This document shows positions 1 through 11,039 of a stretch of 64,000 bases of DNA, piece by piece. A program made the translations under genes and the position numbers. The notes beneath the pieces were generated by a model, which was not told the DNA's origin, made no database searches, and saw only the letters and a list, made by a program, of their open reading frames with translations. Position 1 is the first letter of the stretch. Each line of letters begins with the position of its first letter. The DNA comes from Adiantum capillus-veneris (lineage: Eukaryota; Streptophyta; Polypodiopsida; Polypodiales; Pteridaceae), in assembly GCA_014529385.2 (NCBI GenBank), contig CM043960.1, positions 117,314,043 to 117,378,042 on the forward strand. Reading direction: 5' to 3'.

Positions 1-1218
1 ATGAGACTAGAATAGTCAAGTTTGAAGCCAAAGAGATGTATCATATCAAAAAATCCATGAGTCTCACTGGAGCTATAAGTGACAATGTTAACAGAGAGAA
101 TTATACGCCAGTCAGAGTTTTAAGGCTTTGTTAGTAAGTAGACAATTGTATGGATGCCGTTCATAGTCAGTCATATAATTTTTCCATGCTTTAACCAGTT
201 TCTATGGATAGTCCTCAAATAAATTGTCCATCTAAGAGTAGTTTTTTCCTACGTAAAATGTTCATGAAATCATAAGAATCAAATAATTACACAAGGGTAA
301 GTAATTTTGGATTAGCTCGCAACCTAAAACCAGTAGAATCAAAGATTACAATAGCTTTGAAAAAGAATCTGATATATAGACAAGGAAAGACCAACTAACA
401 CCTATCAACCTAATAAGTAATTATAGATAGTGGGTCCATCAAAGCCTATAGACAAAAATATTCAAAGCTAGCATCCTGGTTTCCCACATTTTTGGGAGAT
501 CCTTGTGTTTACGACATGTGTGTTGCAGTTTTAGACTTATACACAAAAGAACATAGCAGTTCAAAGGACTAGACAAAGGACAATGATTAGCACAAAAACA
601 ACTCAATCTTTGATTCATTTTTGTACACCATAGTGAGAATGAGGTATCACTCTAGTGTTTTGTACATAAGGTAGTCAAGGAAAACTTATTCTGAAGTGAA
701 AGAGGCTAGGCTCAATAGTGATGGAAAAGATCTTACTCAAAAAAATCATAAGTAAAGATAAAGTCCTCACATGCATCCATATATACAAAACAACAGATTC
801 ATTAGCCTTGAATACGTATTACATGTGTCAACAAACCTATCAATTGTTATCCATGTACTACTTAAGACCATTTTAATTTATACCTACCATCTATGTAGTG
901 TTAAATATCAACAAGTATCTTTTCTCAGAATAGTAAGCCATAGATGAAAGTGACATGTGTGTGTGTTGGGGGGGGGGCAATGTAGACAACACCTTGCAAG
1001 ATGAACAAAGGTATTGAGTAGGGAGATGACACAGATGGGCTACAGATAATGAACGACCGCCAATAAGGCTAGCGAAGAATAAATCATGAGGGGATGTTGT
1101 GCGAGACTAACCCCCAGATGGATACATATTTAGAAAGAGACAGAGCAAGATATAGAATATTGCATCCGCTAAAGTGCAGAATAAATAGTGAAGGTTCTTT
1201 CATTGAAAGGGATGAGCT

Positions 1219-1219
<1 letters not shown>
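1..1219. other. Left flank, no gene seen
   Basis: AT-rich unique-looking sequence outside the proposed CACTA transposon. No open frame has recognisable protein motifs. A short GT run followed by a G9 run lies near 957-977. I see no RNA gene or element terminus here. Confidence 0.6.

Positions 1220-1289
<70 letters not shown>
1220..1289. repeat. (GA)n microsatellite, about 35 units
   Basis: Uninterrupted GA dinucleotide array. The Glu-Arg (plus) and Ser-Leu (minus) reading frames through it are artefacts of the dinucleotide and not genes. Confidence 0.98.
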
Positions 1290-1290
<1 letters not shown>

Positions 1291-1552
1291 CTCAATCAAG
1301 GATTTGAGTGTCTTATGAGCACCCAAATTTGGCATGTATGAGCACCATCTAATAGCTCACATTAATGGATACCATTTGCCTATCACTGTAATGGATGATT
1401 ATGTGACGAGATGGGTCATCAAAAGAAAAAGTTGGTAGCCTCTTAGGAGTCTTCCAATGGTGGGTAATAGGGAAGGATCCCTTGTGGGCAACACAAGGTC
1501 AAATTAGGAGGCATACAAGCAGGGATGTAGTATTACATAAGGATATGTGGGG

Positions 1553-1620
1553 GCATGTGTGTGTGTTTGAAGCAAAGCATGTGTGTGTGTGTGTGTGTGT
1601 GTGAAGCAAAGCATGCTAAG
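1553..1620. repeat. (GT)n tract with duplicated 15-bp tail
   Basis: Two GT runs (about 1555-1567 and 1580-1603) are each followed by the same short sequence, TGAAGCAAAGCATG. This is a small tandem duplication, probably made by slippage. The sequence from 1621 to 1980 holds nothing I recognise. Confidence 0.85.
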
Positions 1621-1982
1621 GGTGTTATAAGCCAATACATCACGAACTCATGTGGTACGGATTAAATCCAAAAAATCCAACATTGGGATGTGTGGAGTAG
1701 ATGTGTGACGGAGATCAACCTAGGGTGAGAGCAAGATTGTAAATAGAAGGACCTTATTGCTTCGCCAAGACTATAGTTAGATCACATGTGAGCACCTCGA
1801 CAAGTGACTAGCATGAGTACAAAGAGAAATGGTGGGGTTAGTTAATGAGAGACAAGTGGCATTGCATATGCTTCAAGAGCAGGGTTCACCCTAAAAAATT
1901 AAATTTTTAACCAAAGAGAAAAAGGGCGCGCTTAAGACTCTTCCCTTTTTCTCCTCAAAATTTGAAGTATTTTTTAGTTTAA

Positions 1983-2014
1983 ATGTGTGTGTGCGCGCGT
2001 GTGCGCACGCGCGC

Positions 2015-2069
<55 letters not shown>
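1983..2069. repeat. Alternating GT/GC tract joined to (GA)n; Z-DNA candidate
   Basis: About 50 bp of strict purine-pyrimidine alternation (GTGTGCGCGCGTGTGCGCAC and onwards) runs directly into about 36 bp of (GA)n. The first half has the base pattern that favours left-handed DNA, and the second is a polypurine run able to form triplex DNA. A shorter (GT)n follows at 2070-2082. Confidence 0.9.
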
Positions 2070-2072
<3 letters not shown>

Positions 2073-2109
2073 GTGTGTGTGTGGCCCACCCCAACCAGGA
2101 AAATGTGTG

Positions 2110-2151
2110 TGTGTGTGGTTTTTTTTTTCGTTTGGGGGGGGGGGGGGGGAC
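2110..2151. repeat. (GT)n, poly-T and poly-G run
   Basis: A GT run is followed by about nine T, then TTT and an uninterrupted G run of about 17 bases ending near 2149. The long G homopolymer could be inflated or deflated by sequencing. From 2152 to 2658 I see no gene. Confidence 0.9.
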
Positions 2152-2658
2152 CTAAGTGGACCTATCCTCCTTCCAATTCTTCAAAAATTGAATAGATATT
2201 GTATTGAATCTTGGGAAATTGTCTTTTGAACAAAAATTTCAAGACCTTCACCTTGGCATATATTGTGATTCCATCTAATTTAGACGTTTGGACTACCTAT
2301 TGAGTGCCTTCTTGGCGAACCCATTTCTTTTAAATAGAGTGATATGCTTCTATATGTCAACAAGGGCATATGTAGCATGAGAGGCATTGTATACAATGGG
2401 TAATAATCGTGAAAAACAAATTTTAGTGGCCATTTTTAAAGGTCTATTACTTTGGAATCAAATGAAAGTTGTATTATCACAAGGCAATTTATGATTTTCT
2501 AGGTGAGGGATACGTGGTAAACCCCAATGAATGGATGATCAAGTATTATATGCATGCTTAAAAATAACATAGAATACTACTAGCATACATCAATACCGTT
2601 GCAATATATCAAGAGCATATGTAGAAAATTGGTTCTCTACAGACAAGGGGTTGCAATG

Positions 2659-3740
2659 CACTATAAGAGAAAAAGTCCAAAACCGACAACATTGTTGTGG
2701 GTTAACAAATGGAAATGGAGAGAGAAAACTTTGTGTCTACGATAAAAAAGGCAGAAATTGATGCGACAATGGTTTGCCAACAATACTGCTTGTGGATATA
2801 TATCCGTGGGTTTTATCGCATTTATTGCTATATTTATTATCGGTACACGACTTCTCAAAAACAAAGGTGCTCATTTGCGTCACCCAATTTTTGGTGGCTC
2901 AAATGAGCACCTTTTTTTTGTACATGAATAAAACATATGGAACATCAATTGCATTTTGAAAAGTGTACTGGAAAAAAATAAACAACAAACTTTGAAATTG
3001 CAACTTATGCCTTACCTTGATAGTATAAAGTACAAAAGAGCAATAATTTTAAAAATTACAAATAAAATCAAAACTTTAAATGAGTTTTATATACATATGA
3101 TCATAGAGATTTTTGTGCCACATTTGCACTTGTACAAGAGGACTACAAAAAATTATCTATGTATCCAAGTCCTCGTGCTCTTCCTCATCCATAGGTACAT
3201 ACGTTTGATCACCCTAACTCTATAATAACCAAAACCAAATTAAGCAAATTAATAACTCAAAAAAAGTAATACAATATTATTTTTCCTCACTTACCGTCTA
3301 TAGAGATCTGACTGCTGAGTGAAATTTCTTGCAAGAGATGTGATGTTCTCCAACAACCATCACCAAGTATCAAATTCTATGTGCCACTTTCGATACTTGA
3401 TCATCTCTTTGGTCGAGCGACTCAGAGTGATATTTTTCTAAGTTGACAATAACAAACGAAATTCATAAACTAAAACATTTTTTGAACTGATTTAGGTAAA
3501 AAAACTTATATATTTGTCCTTCCAAGCTGCTTTGCCTCTCGAGCCATACTATGTGTGGGTGTTTTTCTGGCCCAAATATCGCACAATTGGCTATAGAACG
3601 AGCCGTTGCAGCTTGTTTTCCCTTTTCCTACATTTCCCACTCCCACTTTGCATCTGTTGGCACGATGGTTTTTTCTCTGGATCTGCAACCTGGTTGGTTG
3701 TTGCGTGCTCGTTGTATGCTTGATTGCTTATTTTATAATA
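2659..3740. repeat. CACTA terminal inverted region, left copy
   Basis: About 1.08 kb that matches the reverse complement of 62765-63867. Anchors seen in both include the terminus, AAATGGAGAGAGAAAACTTT, AACATCAATTGCATTTTGAA, TTTGATCACCC/TTTGATCATCC with the flanking TTGGTTTTGGTTATTATAGA, and ATATTTGTCCTTCCAAGCTG. Near the terminus are several short repeats of the type GCAATGGTTTGC and ATTGCTATATTTATTATCGG, resembling the subterminal repeats that bind transposase in CACTA elements. Identity is clearly below 90 percent with many indels, so the copies are old. Short open frames here are not convincing genes. Confidence 0.8.
2864..2914. other. Long subterminal hairpin
   Basis: The stem AAGGTGCTCATTTG pairs with CAAATGAGCACCTT, and an inner stem (TCACCCAA with TTGGTGG) extends it into an almost continuous hairpin of about 50 nt. 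The matching part of the right terminal region (about 63577-63621) keeps a shorter version. It could fold as a cruciform in DNA or as a hairpin in RNA. Confidence 0.75.
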
Positions 3741-4384
3741 ATAAAAAAATAGCTCTCCAACCTATAATGCCAAGGGCAAACCCAGGGGGGTCGCAGACCT
3801 AGGCCAAGGGCCTATATAACAGTTGGTAGATGGAAATCATCATGGAAGTTCTCTTTGTCTTAAACTGGTATCACAGATGGAGGGAGGGAAAATCTATGGA
3901 GGAGGGTGGAAGCATTGCATGGATTTATGCATTCATTCTCTCTCTCTCTCATGACAATCTTGGGCCATGGACGAGCTGTCTTGCAAGGAATGGAATCAAG
4001 CGCGGTGTGGGCGTGGCCCCTTAGGGCTTGACTTGGAAGCATGTAGCAAATAGGAACCACCCCTTGCATGTACATGAAGATGATGATGACGAGCACCATA
4101 TGCAGCATGTTGGGGCTTGTTATGTGCGCACAAGGCTACTAAAGAGAAATCATTTCACGATCGTTTTCAATTGAGCAGTGCACACAGACCTATGAGCAAT
4201 TTCTTCTACTCGACAATGTTCCATTGTCTGTCATCGCTACACTTACCTTGGGGCTCACATAGTGGAGGTCGTGGGCACCCTAAGGGTGCACTAACGCCCC
4301 TATCCCACAAAAGGAATTGTATATGCAAGGTAGGTATTATTGACAGCCATGCAAAGTATGCAAGGTGTTGGCATGGAAACCCAA
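3741..4384. other. No gene seen between CACTA end and MITE copy A
   Basis: About 640 bp without motifs I recognise. The homology to the right end of the CACTA element stops near 3740. Open frames here (for example 4117-4384) lack any family signature. Confidence 0.5.
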
Positions 4385-4850
4385 CATTAGGAAGAGAATG
4401 AGGTCTAGGAGGGCCTCTTTATTTGGAAGTTTAAGGAAGTCAAACCTTTAGTAGTAAGAAAGTAATCAACGGAAATCCTTTGAATTCAAATAGGAAAAAT
4501 GATTAGTATATTTGAATTCAAATTTTCTCCCCAAAACAAAATTTAAAATCTAGCGGATAAAACCATATCATGTAGCATATCTATGGAAAGAGCTCCATGC
4601 GTAGATTGTAGATCTATGATCTCCACTTAAATTGGAGATCGTATGTGGGAGTTATGGAAGGCCAAAAATCATAAAATTTTCCATCTCCTTTCTCGGGGGG
4701 AAAGTGCATTCTTTGAACACTCTTACACACCTCTTACACACCCCACCATTCTTGCACACATGGTGTGTACCTATTCATCAAAATGTTAATCACCTCCATA
4801 AGCTCATGACAAATAAAGAGGCCCTCCTAGACCCCATCCCCTTCCTAATG
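4385..4850 (-). mobile_element. MITE copy A (466 bp, CATTAGG terminal inverted repeats)
   Basis: Non-coding insertion whose ends are inverted repeats of about 40 bp beginning CATTAGGAAGAG and containing GTCTAGGAGGGCCTCTTT. It is flanked by CAA on both sides (4382-4384 and 4851-4853). A 3-bp duplication with CA[C/T]TA-like ends suggests a non-autonomous CACTA derivative. Compared with copies B and C, this copy lies in the opposite orientation: its right half read in reverse matches their left halves, including TGATTAACATTTTGA and CCATGTGTGCAAGAATG. Confidence 0.85.
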
Positions 4851-4853
4851 CAA

Positions 4854-5407
4854 GGTGTAACAAAGGACCATGATGAGCAGCAGAGTATATAAAATCAAAT
4901 TTGATATTGGGTACTCCCAAGAGTTTCCCTTAGGGGGTTTCATATGAAGCATGTTGTGGAGTTGTGGAATCAAATCAACTCTTGCACTCAACTAGAAATC
5001 CCACCAACGAAGGGGCATGGCCGTCAGGAAATTTACAAACCTATGCAAAGTAAGTAATGTGCTAACAAAAAATCATGAGGAATGAAGTTTTTATGTGTAA
5101 TCCATGGGGCTTGCAAGTTCAAAATTGATATTTTTCCACGGACACACAATCCAAATGGTCAGCAAGGCAACTCGGCACACATACTTCATGAGGTATGCAA
5201 TTGATTTCTATTTTTATTAAGAATGTGCTCGATAGTTATGGCATACAATGAGCGTATGTGCTACCATAGAAGATTTTCCATAATTGTGCAATTCCAGTAT
5301 TCAAGGCACAAGCAAGGCTTGTGGCAATTACCATAACCACCAAGTTTTTGTCTGATACACTGTTAGCATAAGCCAAAGGTTGGTTTGTAGATCACAATCA
5401 AGCAAGG
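4854..5407. other. Spacer between two MITE copies, no gene seen
   Basis: About 550 bp of AT-rich sequence with no recognisable coding or element signal. Confidence 0.5.
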
Positions 5408-5816
5408 CATTAAGAAGAGGATAGGTCTAGGAGGGCCTCTTTATTTGCCACGAGCTTATGGAGGTGATTAACATTTTGACGAATAGCTGTATGCCATGTG
5501 TGCAAGAATGATGGGTGTGGGATGCACTTTTCTTGCCAAAAAGAAGGTGGGCAATTTTATGATTTTTGGCCTTCCATAACTTCCACATATGATCTTTGAT
5601 TTGAGTGGAGATCATAGATCTACACTCTATGTGTTGAGATCTTTCCTTAGATTTTTAAATTCCATTTTGGGGGGGAAATTTTGAATTCAAATAAACTAGT
5701 GTTTTGCATGGTTGAATTCAAAAGTTGTCTTTTGATTATTTTCTTAATACTAAAGGCTTGACTTCATTAAACTACCAAATAAAGAGGCCTTCCTAGACCC
5801 CATTCTCTTCCTAATT
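5408..5816 (+). mobile_element. MITE copy B (about 409 bp, degraded ends)
   Basis: Same family as the copies at 4385 and 58149. The left end is CATTAAGAAGAGGATAGGTC and the right end reads CATTCTCTTCCTAATT, one base off the family terminus. It is shorter than the other copies because of internal deletions, for example loss of the run with two TTACACACC-type repeats. No matching 3-bp duplication is visible, so the ends are eroded or the flanks rearranged. Confidence 0.8.
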
Positions 5817-6017
5817 CTTTGTGTTTTTGATGGCCTATAAAGGTGATTGTTTAAGCTCCTCTGCAGGCCACTTAGATGAACAAGGTCATTTAATGCGAAC
5901 AGGCTCTCCAGCAAGGGTTTATAGCACCCGAGTTTTTATCAACATAGCTCTCAAGGAGGGCAGATCGGTAATAATTAGGTTTGAATTAGCAATTTCACTT
6001 AACGATTTTAATATTTT

Positions 6018-6497
6018 GTTTGTAGAACTATCCAAAGTAAAGCATGACAAGGTTGTGATGATGCAAAGGCAAGGCCTTTTGTTACCCTTAATGAGAGGTG
6101 CCAAAGGTTTGGCATCATGACCCTTTGTTGTTCAAGTAGCAGGCAAAGATATTACTCTACCTACCTCAAAATTTGGGGCTTCTATAATGTTCCTCCTGTC
6201 AACAAAACAAATCTGATGGGTTTGAAAGTTAACTGGCAATTGGTCCATGAGATAGAGGAGAGAGAGATCAATGATTCAAATCCCACGGCCGCAAGTCTTA
6301 GCAAGGATGATTTCCATGATGGTGATGATGATGAGATGGAGGATGAAAAATTTAAAGACGATGAACCCAATACATCTACAAATAATAATTCAATTTCTCT
6401 CTTCGTTGATTTAGGAGCCATGGGCTTAGATTGGATGCTTCTTGTAGAGATATTTTGGAAGATGGTTCATAAACATTTTTTGTACTTTAAATTATGA
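6018..6497 (+). pseudogene. Unrecognised acidic coding remnant, copy 1 (with CxxC segment at 6695-6860)
   Basis: A probable 3' splice site (TTTTGTTTGTAG near 6029) precedes coding-like sequence that includes SKVKHDKVVMMQRQGLLLP. It is followed after a stop by an acidic stretch (DDFHDGDDDEMEDEKFKDDE) and SISLFVDLGAMGL. About 200 bp later (6740-6860) a segment reads CAPC, FHYKRALWHHYIKYFRICEEC, a possible CxxC...CxxC zinc-binding pair. The same two segments in the same order occur in reverse orientation at 10740-9817. I do not recognise the family. The acidic block and paired CxxC could belong to a transposon accessory protein such as a TnpA-like product of the surrounding CACTA element, but that is a guess. 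Confidence 0.45.
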
Positions 6498-6993
6498 AGT
6501 TTTTTTTGTCGTGTCATCCATATATCTCTATTTCATCTTCGCCCCCCCCCGCCTTTCCCTCTCTAATTTTGTGAAGCATGCTAATTATGTTGATCAAGTG
6601 GAATTGATTAATTTAATTGATGACAAAATATCTATAATTTTTTGGAACAACTATTTATGAAAATTAAAAACTACTTTGCGTTTTTCTAAGAAGCGTTGTT
6701 ATTACGAAGGTGCAAGTGGAGCTAGCGTTTTGTGTTGTGCGCAATGCAAGAGTGCTTTGAAGAAGATTATTGTGCTCCTTGCTCAACACCTTTTCATTAC
6801 AAGAGAGCTCTTTGGCACCACTACATAAAGTATTTTAGAATATGCGAAGAGTGCATAGCTATAACAAACCTACTAAGCCTGCACATTATAGCCACTTAGC
6901 AGATCTACACAAACTCAGACAAAAGTTGAAAATAGATGGAAAAAAGGCTTCCAGAGGTAGCACTCAGTGCTCCTCAAGCTTAGTGCCAGGAAA

Positions 6994-7011
6994 TCCCCGG
7001 CAACAACGCCA
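6994..7011 (-). promoter_or_regulatory. Retrotransposon primer-binding site (tRNA-Asp type), minus strand
   Basis: Read on the minus strand, TGGCGTTGTTGCCGGGGA matches the Athila-type primer site (family form TGGCGCCGTTGCCGGGGA) with two transitions. It lies four bases inside a TG...CA-type boundary at 7016, as expected for the inner edge of a 5' LTR. The element beyond it, to the left, is cut off within about 150 bp. Confidence 0.6.
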
Positions 7012-7015
7012 AAAA

Positions 7016-7589
<574 letters not shown>

Positions 7590-7856
7590 AGGAGAAGGAG
7601 ACAGAGATGGAGCAAGAGCACTTCTTAGCTTAAACCTCCAAGAATGAGGATTTTTAGGTCAAATGGACCTTTTGTAAGAGTTTGATCCATTCACACATGG
7701 GCGCCCGCCCACACTAGTTGATCGTTTCAAAACTACTGTAAAAAAAAGATAAGTGGTGCACCTCTCATCGGCGATCACCTACACACCTATTGGACCAACA
7801 AGCCCGGTCCATGACTCAACCAAATAAATAATAAGGCATCCATCGAAGGTGATAGG

Positions 7857-8060
7857 GTGTCTGTGAGGGTTAACAATGACACCAAAAGAGCACCCATTTT
7901 TGTAGCTGGTTTCTACATTCCTCATCATAATTCACCCTTTTATGCTTGCGTAGATAGCGATCATCCATTTTTTTATTTGGAGGATGAAATTGCTTATTTT
8001 AAATGCATAGGTGATGTTATTTTCTTTAGGGATATGAATGCTCGCACAAAAACATTGCAA
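7857..8060 (+). pseudogene. LINE-type endonuclease (EEP) domain fragment
   Basis: The frame reads AGFYIPHHNSPFYACVDSD, then FFYLEDEIAYFKCIGDVIFF and RDMNARTKTLQ. The spacing and the last block correspond to the GDFNARTG motif of the endonuclease/exonuclease/phosphatase domain carried by plant LINE-like retrotransposons, with the Gly and Phe of the motif changed. Only about 65 residues remain, and no reverse transcriptase follows. It is a dead scrap, possibly 5'-truncated at integration or broken later. Confidence 0.55.
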
Positions 8061-8317
8061 CAGGGCCAAAGCATGTATTGGTGGTACCAGAAAGGGTTGT
8101 CTTGGACAGTCCTTTGGTAGCACCTTACAAGCTCCATCTTCATGTGTTATGTGTAGAATAAACTAGCATGTTATATATCAATGGATAGATTTTTGTATGT
8201 AGAATCTAAAAGTATAAAATTCAAAAAGTTTTGATTTTTTTTCCAAAAAATTTACCGGTCCCCACTTTCTTAAAGTGGTACCACCAAAAGGTGCAAAAAG
8301 TGGTACCACCAATACAT

Positions 8318-8584
8318 ACTTTTACCCAACATGATATTCATCAATTTGATATGCGATACATTACAAAAGAGTTGGAGGAATTTCACTTGTATGATTGTAC
8401 TTCAATGGATGAGAAAGAGACGAATCACTATGGAAAGTTACTTTTACACATGGCCTATGAAAATCACAAAACGTTGGGCCACGATATTTTATTGTGTTTT
8501 GTAGAGAGAGAGAGAGTCCAAAATGCAATCACCAAAGATCCCTTTGAGATATTCCACCGTTTGTTTTTGAATGCAATGTTGTGA
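8318..8584 (+). CDS. Unrecognised short coding-like frame
   Basis: About 88 codons rich in charged and aromatic residues (KELEEFHLYDCTSMDEKETN, then HYGKLLLHMAYENHKTLGHD). The composition looks protein-like rather than random, but I cannot place it in a family and it has no clear start. It lies between a LINE scrap and a copia scrap and may be an exon remnant of the CACTA accessory gene. Confidence 0.25.
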   Translation, partial: TFTQHDIHQFDMRYITKELEEFHLYDCTSMDEKETNHYGKLLLHMAYENHKTLGHDILLCFVERERVQNAITKDPFEIFHRLFLNAML

Positions 8585-8585
8585 C

Positions 8586-8960
8586 CTTCATCATCCAATT
8601 GTCCTGTAGAAATCAAATTTTGCCAAGAGAAGGAACATGTCTAACATTTTTAAGCTTCCATTCATTTTCATTAGAAGTTTTGACACAAACTGCACCTTTG
8701 CCAAAAATTTCACAAGCTTCATCATCTCCCAAGTATACATACCCAAAATTACCTTTGGTGTAATCTTGGAAATGTTGCTTGTGTGGTGTCATTTGGAATG
8801 AAGCCCCAAAATCTACTATCCAAGAATTAGACACATTGTCTAATGAGAGAATTAGAGCATCTTGCTCTACTTTACCTTCCACATTGGCCTTCTTCTTTTT
8901 GGACCAGCAATCCTTCTTGGCATGGCCCTTCTTGCCCCATTGAAAGAAGAGAGAGGGGCC
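8586..8960 (-). pseudogene. Ty1-copia gag/protease fragment
   Basis: Minus-strand frame with a decayed zinc knuckle (FQWGKKGHAKKDC, first two Cys lost) and a protease block NSWIVDFGAS (family form DSGAS, Ser changed to Phe). It continues with LGDDEACEIFGKGAV and LKNVRHVPSL, the copia sequence leading to integrase. A one-base frameshift near 8613 precedes a block resembling NLISTGQLDD. No LTRs are visible. It belongs to a different copy from the two copia elements described below. Confidence 0.8.
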
Positions 8961-9011
8961 TGAGGGGGCATATTGTTGTATTTCAAATACTATCACGGAT
9001 ATTACACTCAT

Positions 9012-9816
9012 ATTATCGCATATATTACCGCAATTATTGCCAAATTATTGTCCTCATTATTGAACCCTGCTTTAGCTCTTAAGCATTAAAATTTTGGTGT
9101 CTCTCTGTTTTTCTTGTGAATGAGAATTAAAGAATATTATTCAAAATTTCAATAAAATGAAAAAATTTGATATTAAAACATGAACCAATGGCTATGTGGA
9201 TAAACATGAAACTAAGAAGAGGAAGGTCTTTCCTAGAGCTACTCATGTGTCTCCATGTACAGTAAGCACCGTCAGAGATGAGAAGCCAAACATGGATGGC
9301 ATCTTTTGTCGAGGCACGAGTACTACTTTCTTGGACTTTGCATATGCCCATAGGAGCAACCTCCATGGCATTCATCCATCATGTTTTGGAATGGCTCTCA
9401 CAAACTGAGGTAGCCAATTCATCTTGTTATAGAAAAACACAGTCAAGCATGTTTTACAAGTGGAACCCCTCATCTTCTACCTATGCATTCCAAGCTTGGG
9501 ATGGCCTACCTTGTGATGAACCAGAAAGCCCCTCATTCAACAAAGCGTCCTTGCCTTGAAGGTAATCCTAGTGCTATTTTCTTAGTGTCCCTTTAGAGCC
9601 CACATTTTTCAATTTTCATCATGATAGAGTGAATTGTGCCCACATTTTACTTGATGGTAGCACCTATGTTAGTTTCTTCAAGGTGGTCTATCTTGCAACA
9701 ATCTGCAAGTGGCCTACACTGTTGCAAGAACCTTTCTCATTCTCTTGCAAATGGGTTGTCCAAAGAAGACGGAGGGGGATGTGACTCCAAATTTTTGGTG
9801 TTTAAATTTTACCACC
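9012..9816. other. No gene seen; CACTA-like subterminal motifs
   Basis: About 800 bp without recognisable coding sequence. Stretches near 9005-9060 and 9815-9860 contain short repeats of the type ATTACCGCAATTATTGCC and AAATATTATCGCCTTTATTA, which resemble the short repeats near the CACTA termini and may be debris of a related element end. Confidence 0.4.
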
Positions 9817-10255
9817 TTAAATATTATCGCCTTTATTACTGCTTCTACTACCGCACGCTTCGAAAGAACAACGCACACATTTCAGCCGAGCGATTGCGTC
9901 CATGCATTCTTTGCATATTCTGAAAAGCTTTACATAGTGGTGCCAAAGAGCTCTCTTGTAATGAAAAGGTGTTGAACAAGGAGCACCATAAATGATATCT
10001 TCTTTAAAGAACTCTTGCATTGTGCACAACACAAAATGCTAGCTCCACTTGCACCAATAATGCTATATAATAACAATGGAATGTAATGTGTGAATGTGGA
10101 TACAAGGGAGAGAAAAAGGTTATAAATGTTGTTATTGTTTGTAGCATTATTGTGCATTTATTTGGAGCCAAAATCTGCAGATTTGTGTATGTTTACCTAT
10201 TTTTCTTAGAAAAGTACAAAGCATTTGATTACCATAAAATAGCATGCTTTGAATT

Positions 10256-10301
<46 letters not shown>

Positions 10302-10740
10302 AAAGAGAGATGAATGGACGACATGACAAAATACTTTCATAACTTAAACTATACAAAAAGTTTATGAATCATCTTCCAAAATATCTCTACAAGAAGCATC
10401 ATCAAATTCTAAGCCCATGGATCCTAAATCAATAAAGAGAGATATAGAAGTGTTGTTTGTGGATATGTTGGCTTCATCATCTTTGAATTCTTCATCCTCC
10501 ATCTCATCATCATCATCTTCATGGAAATCATCCTCGCTAAGACTGGTGGTCGTGGGATTTGAATCATTGATCTCTCTCCTCTGTCTCCCCCTCATCCAAA
10601 GTAGTAGGTGGGAGAGGGTCAAAGATGATCTCCACTTCATTAGTAGCAAACATGGTTCTCCCCAGAGGTGTTATGCAAACTACGAGCCAAAGTTTTGGTT
10701 GGTGTATTTTTGGGATATAGATGACTATAGAAGATAAGTT
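9817..10740 (-). pseudogene. Unrecognised acidic/CxxC coding remnant, inverted copy 2
   Basis: Minus-strand counterpart of 6018-6860. From right to left: a probable 3' splice site near 10735, then a frame with VVCITPLGRTMFATNEVEII and a one-base shift. It continues into REINDSNPTTTSLSEDDFH, an acidic run and SISLFIDLGSMGLEFDDASC. A (GA)n tract follows, then APCSTPFHYKRALWHHYVKL and FRICKECMDAIARLK at 10032-9817. Both copies keep the protein sequence better than the DNA around them, which suggests the segment once encoded something useful to an element. Family unknown. Confidence 0.45.
10257..10299. repeat. (AG)n microsatellite
   Basis: About 21 AG units lying between the acidic and CxxC parts of the minus-strand remnant. 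Confidence 0.97.
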
Positions 10741-10854
10741 CAAAGTGAGTAACATTAATATAATTAATGTTACAAGCAAATAAGGGTAAAAAAGAAAATC
10801 ACTCATTAGCTCACAATTGCATGGAAAAACTAAATTGTCATACCTCTTTGTGCG

Positions 10855-11001
10855 ATGCACACTAGAGTCCACCATGTAAGACCATTATTATGCCATCTAG
10901 ACACATTTGCAAACCACTTGATGCACACTAGAGTGATGCACACTAGAGTCCACCATGTAGAGACCATTCTTATGCCATCTAGACACATTTGCAAACCACT
11001 T
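10855..11001. repeat. Tandem duplication, 79-bp offset, two copies
   Basis: Starting at 10855 and again at 10934: GATGCACACTAGAGTCCACC through CAAACCACTTG. The copies differ by a short insertion and a few substitutions. Confidence 0.9.
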
Positions 11002-11039
11002 GCACTCTAAGATGAAGATATGAAAGGTTCTAAAATTGA

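Noticed and set aside
3514-3723. Open frames in the CACTA terminal regions (also 62496-62954) as genes
   Set aside because: The two copies do not conserve a common frame, so the shared sequence is terminal DNA rather than coding.
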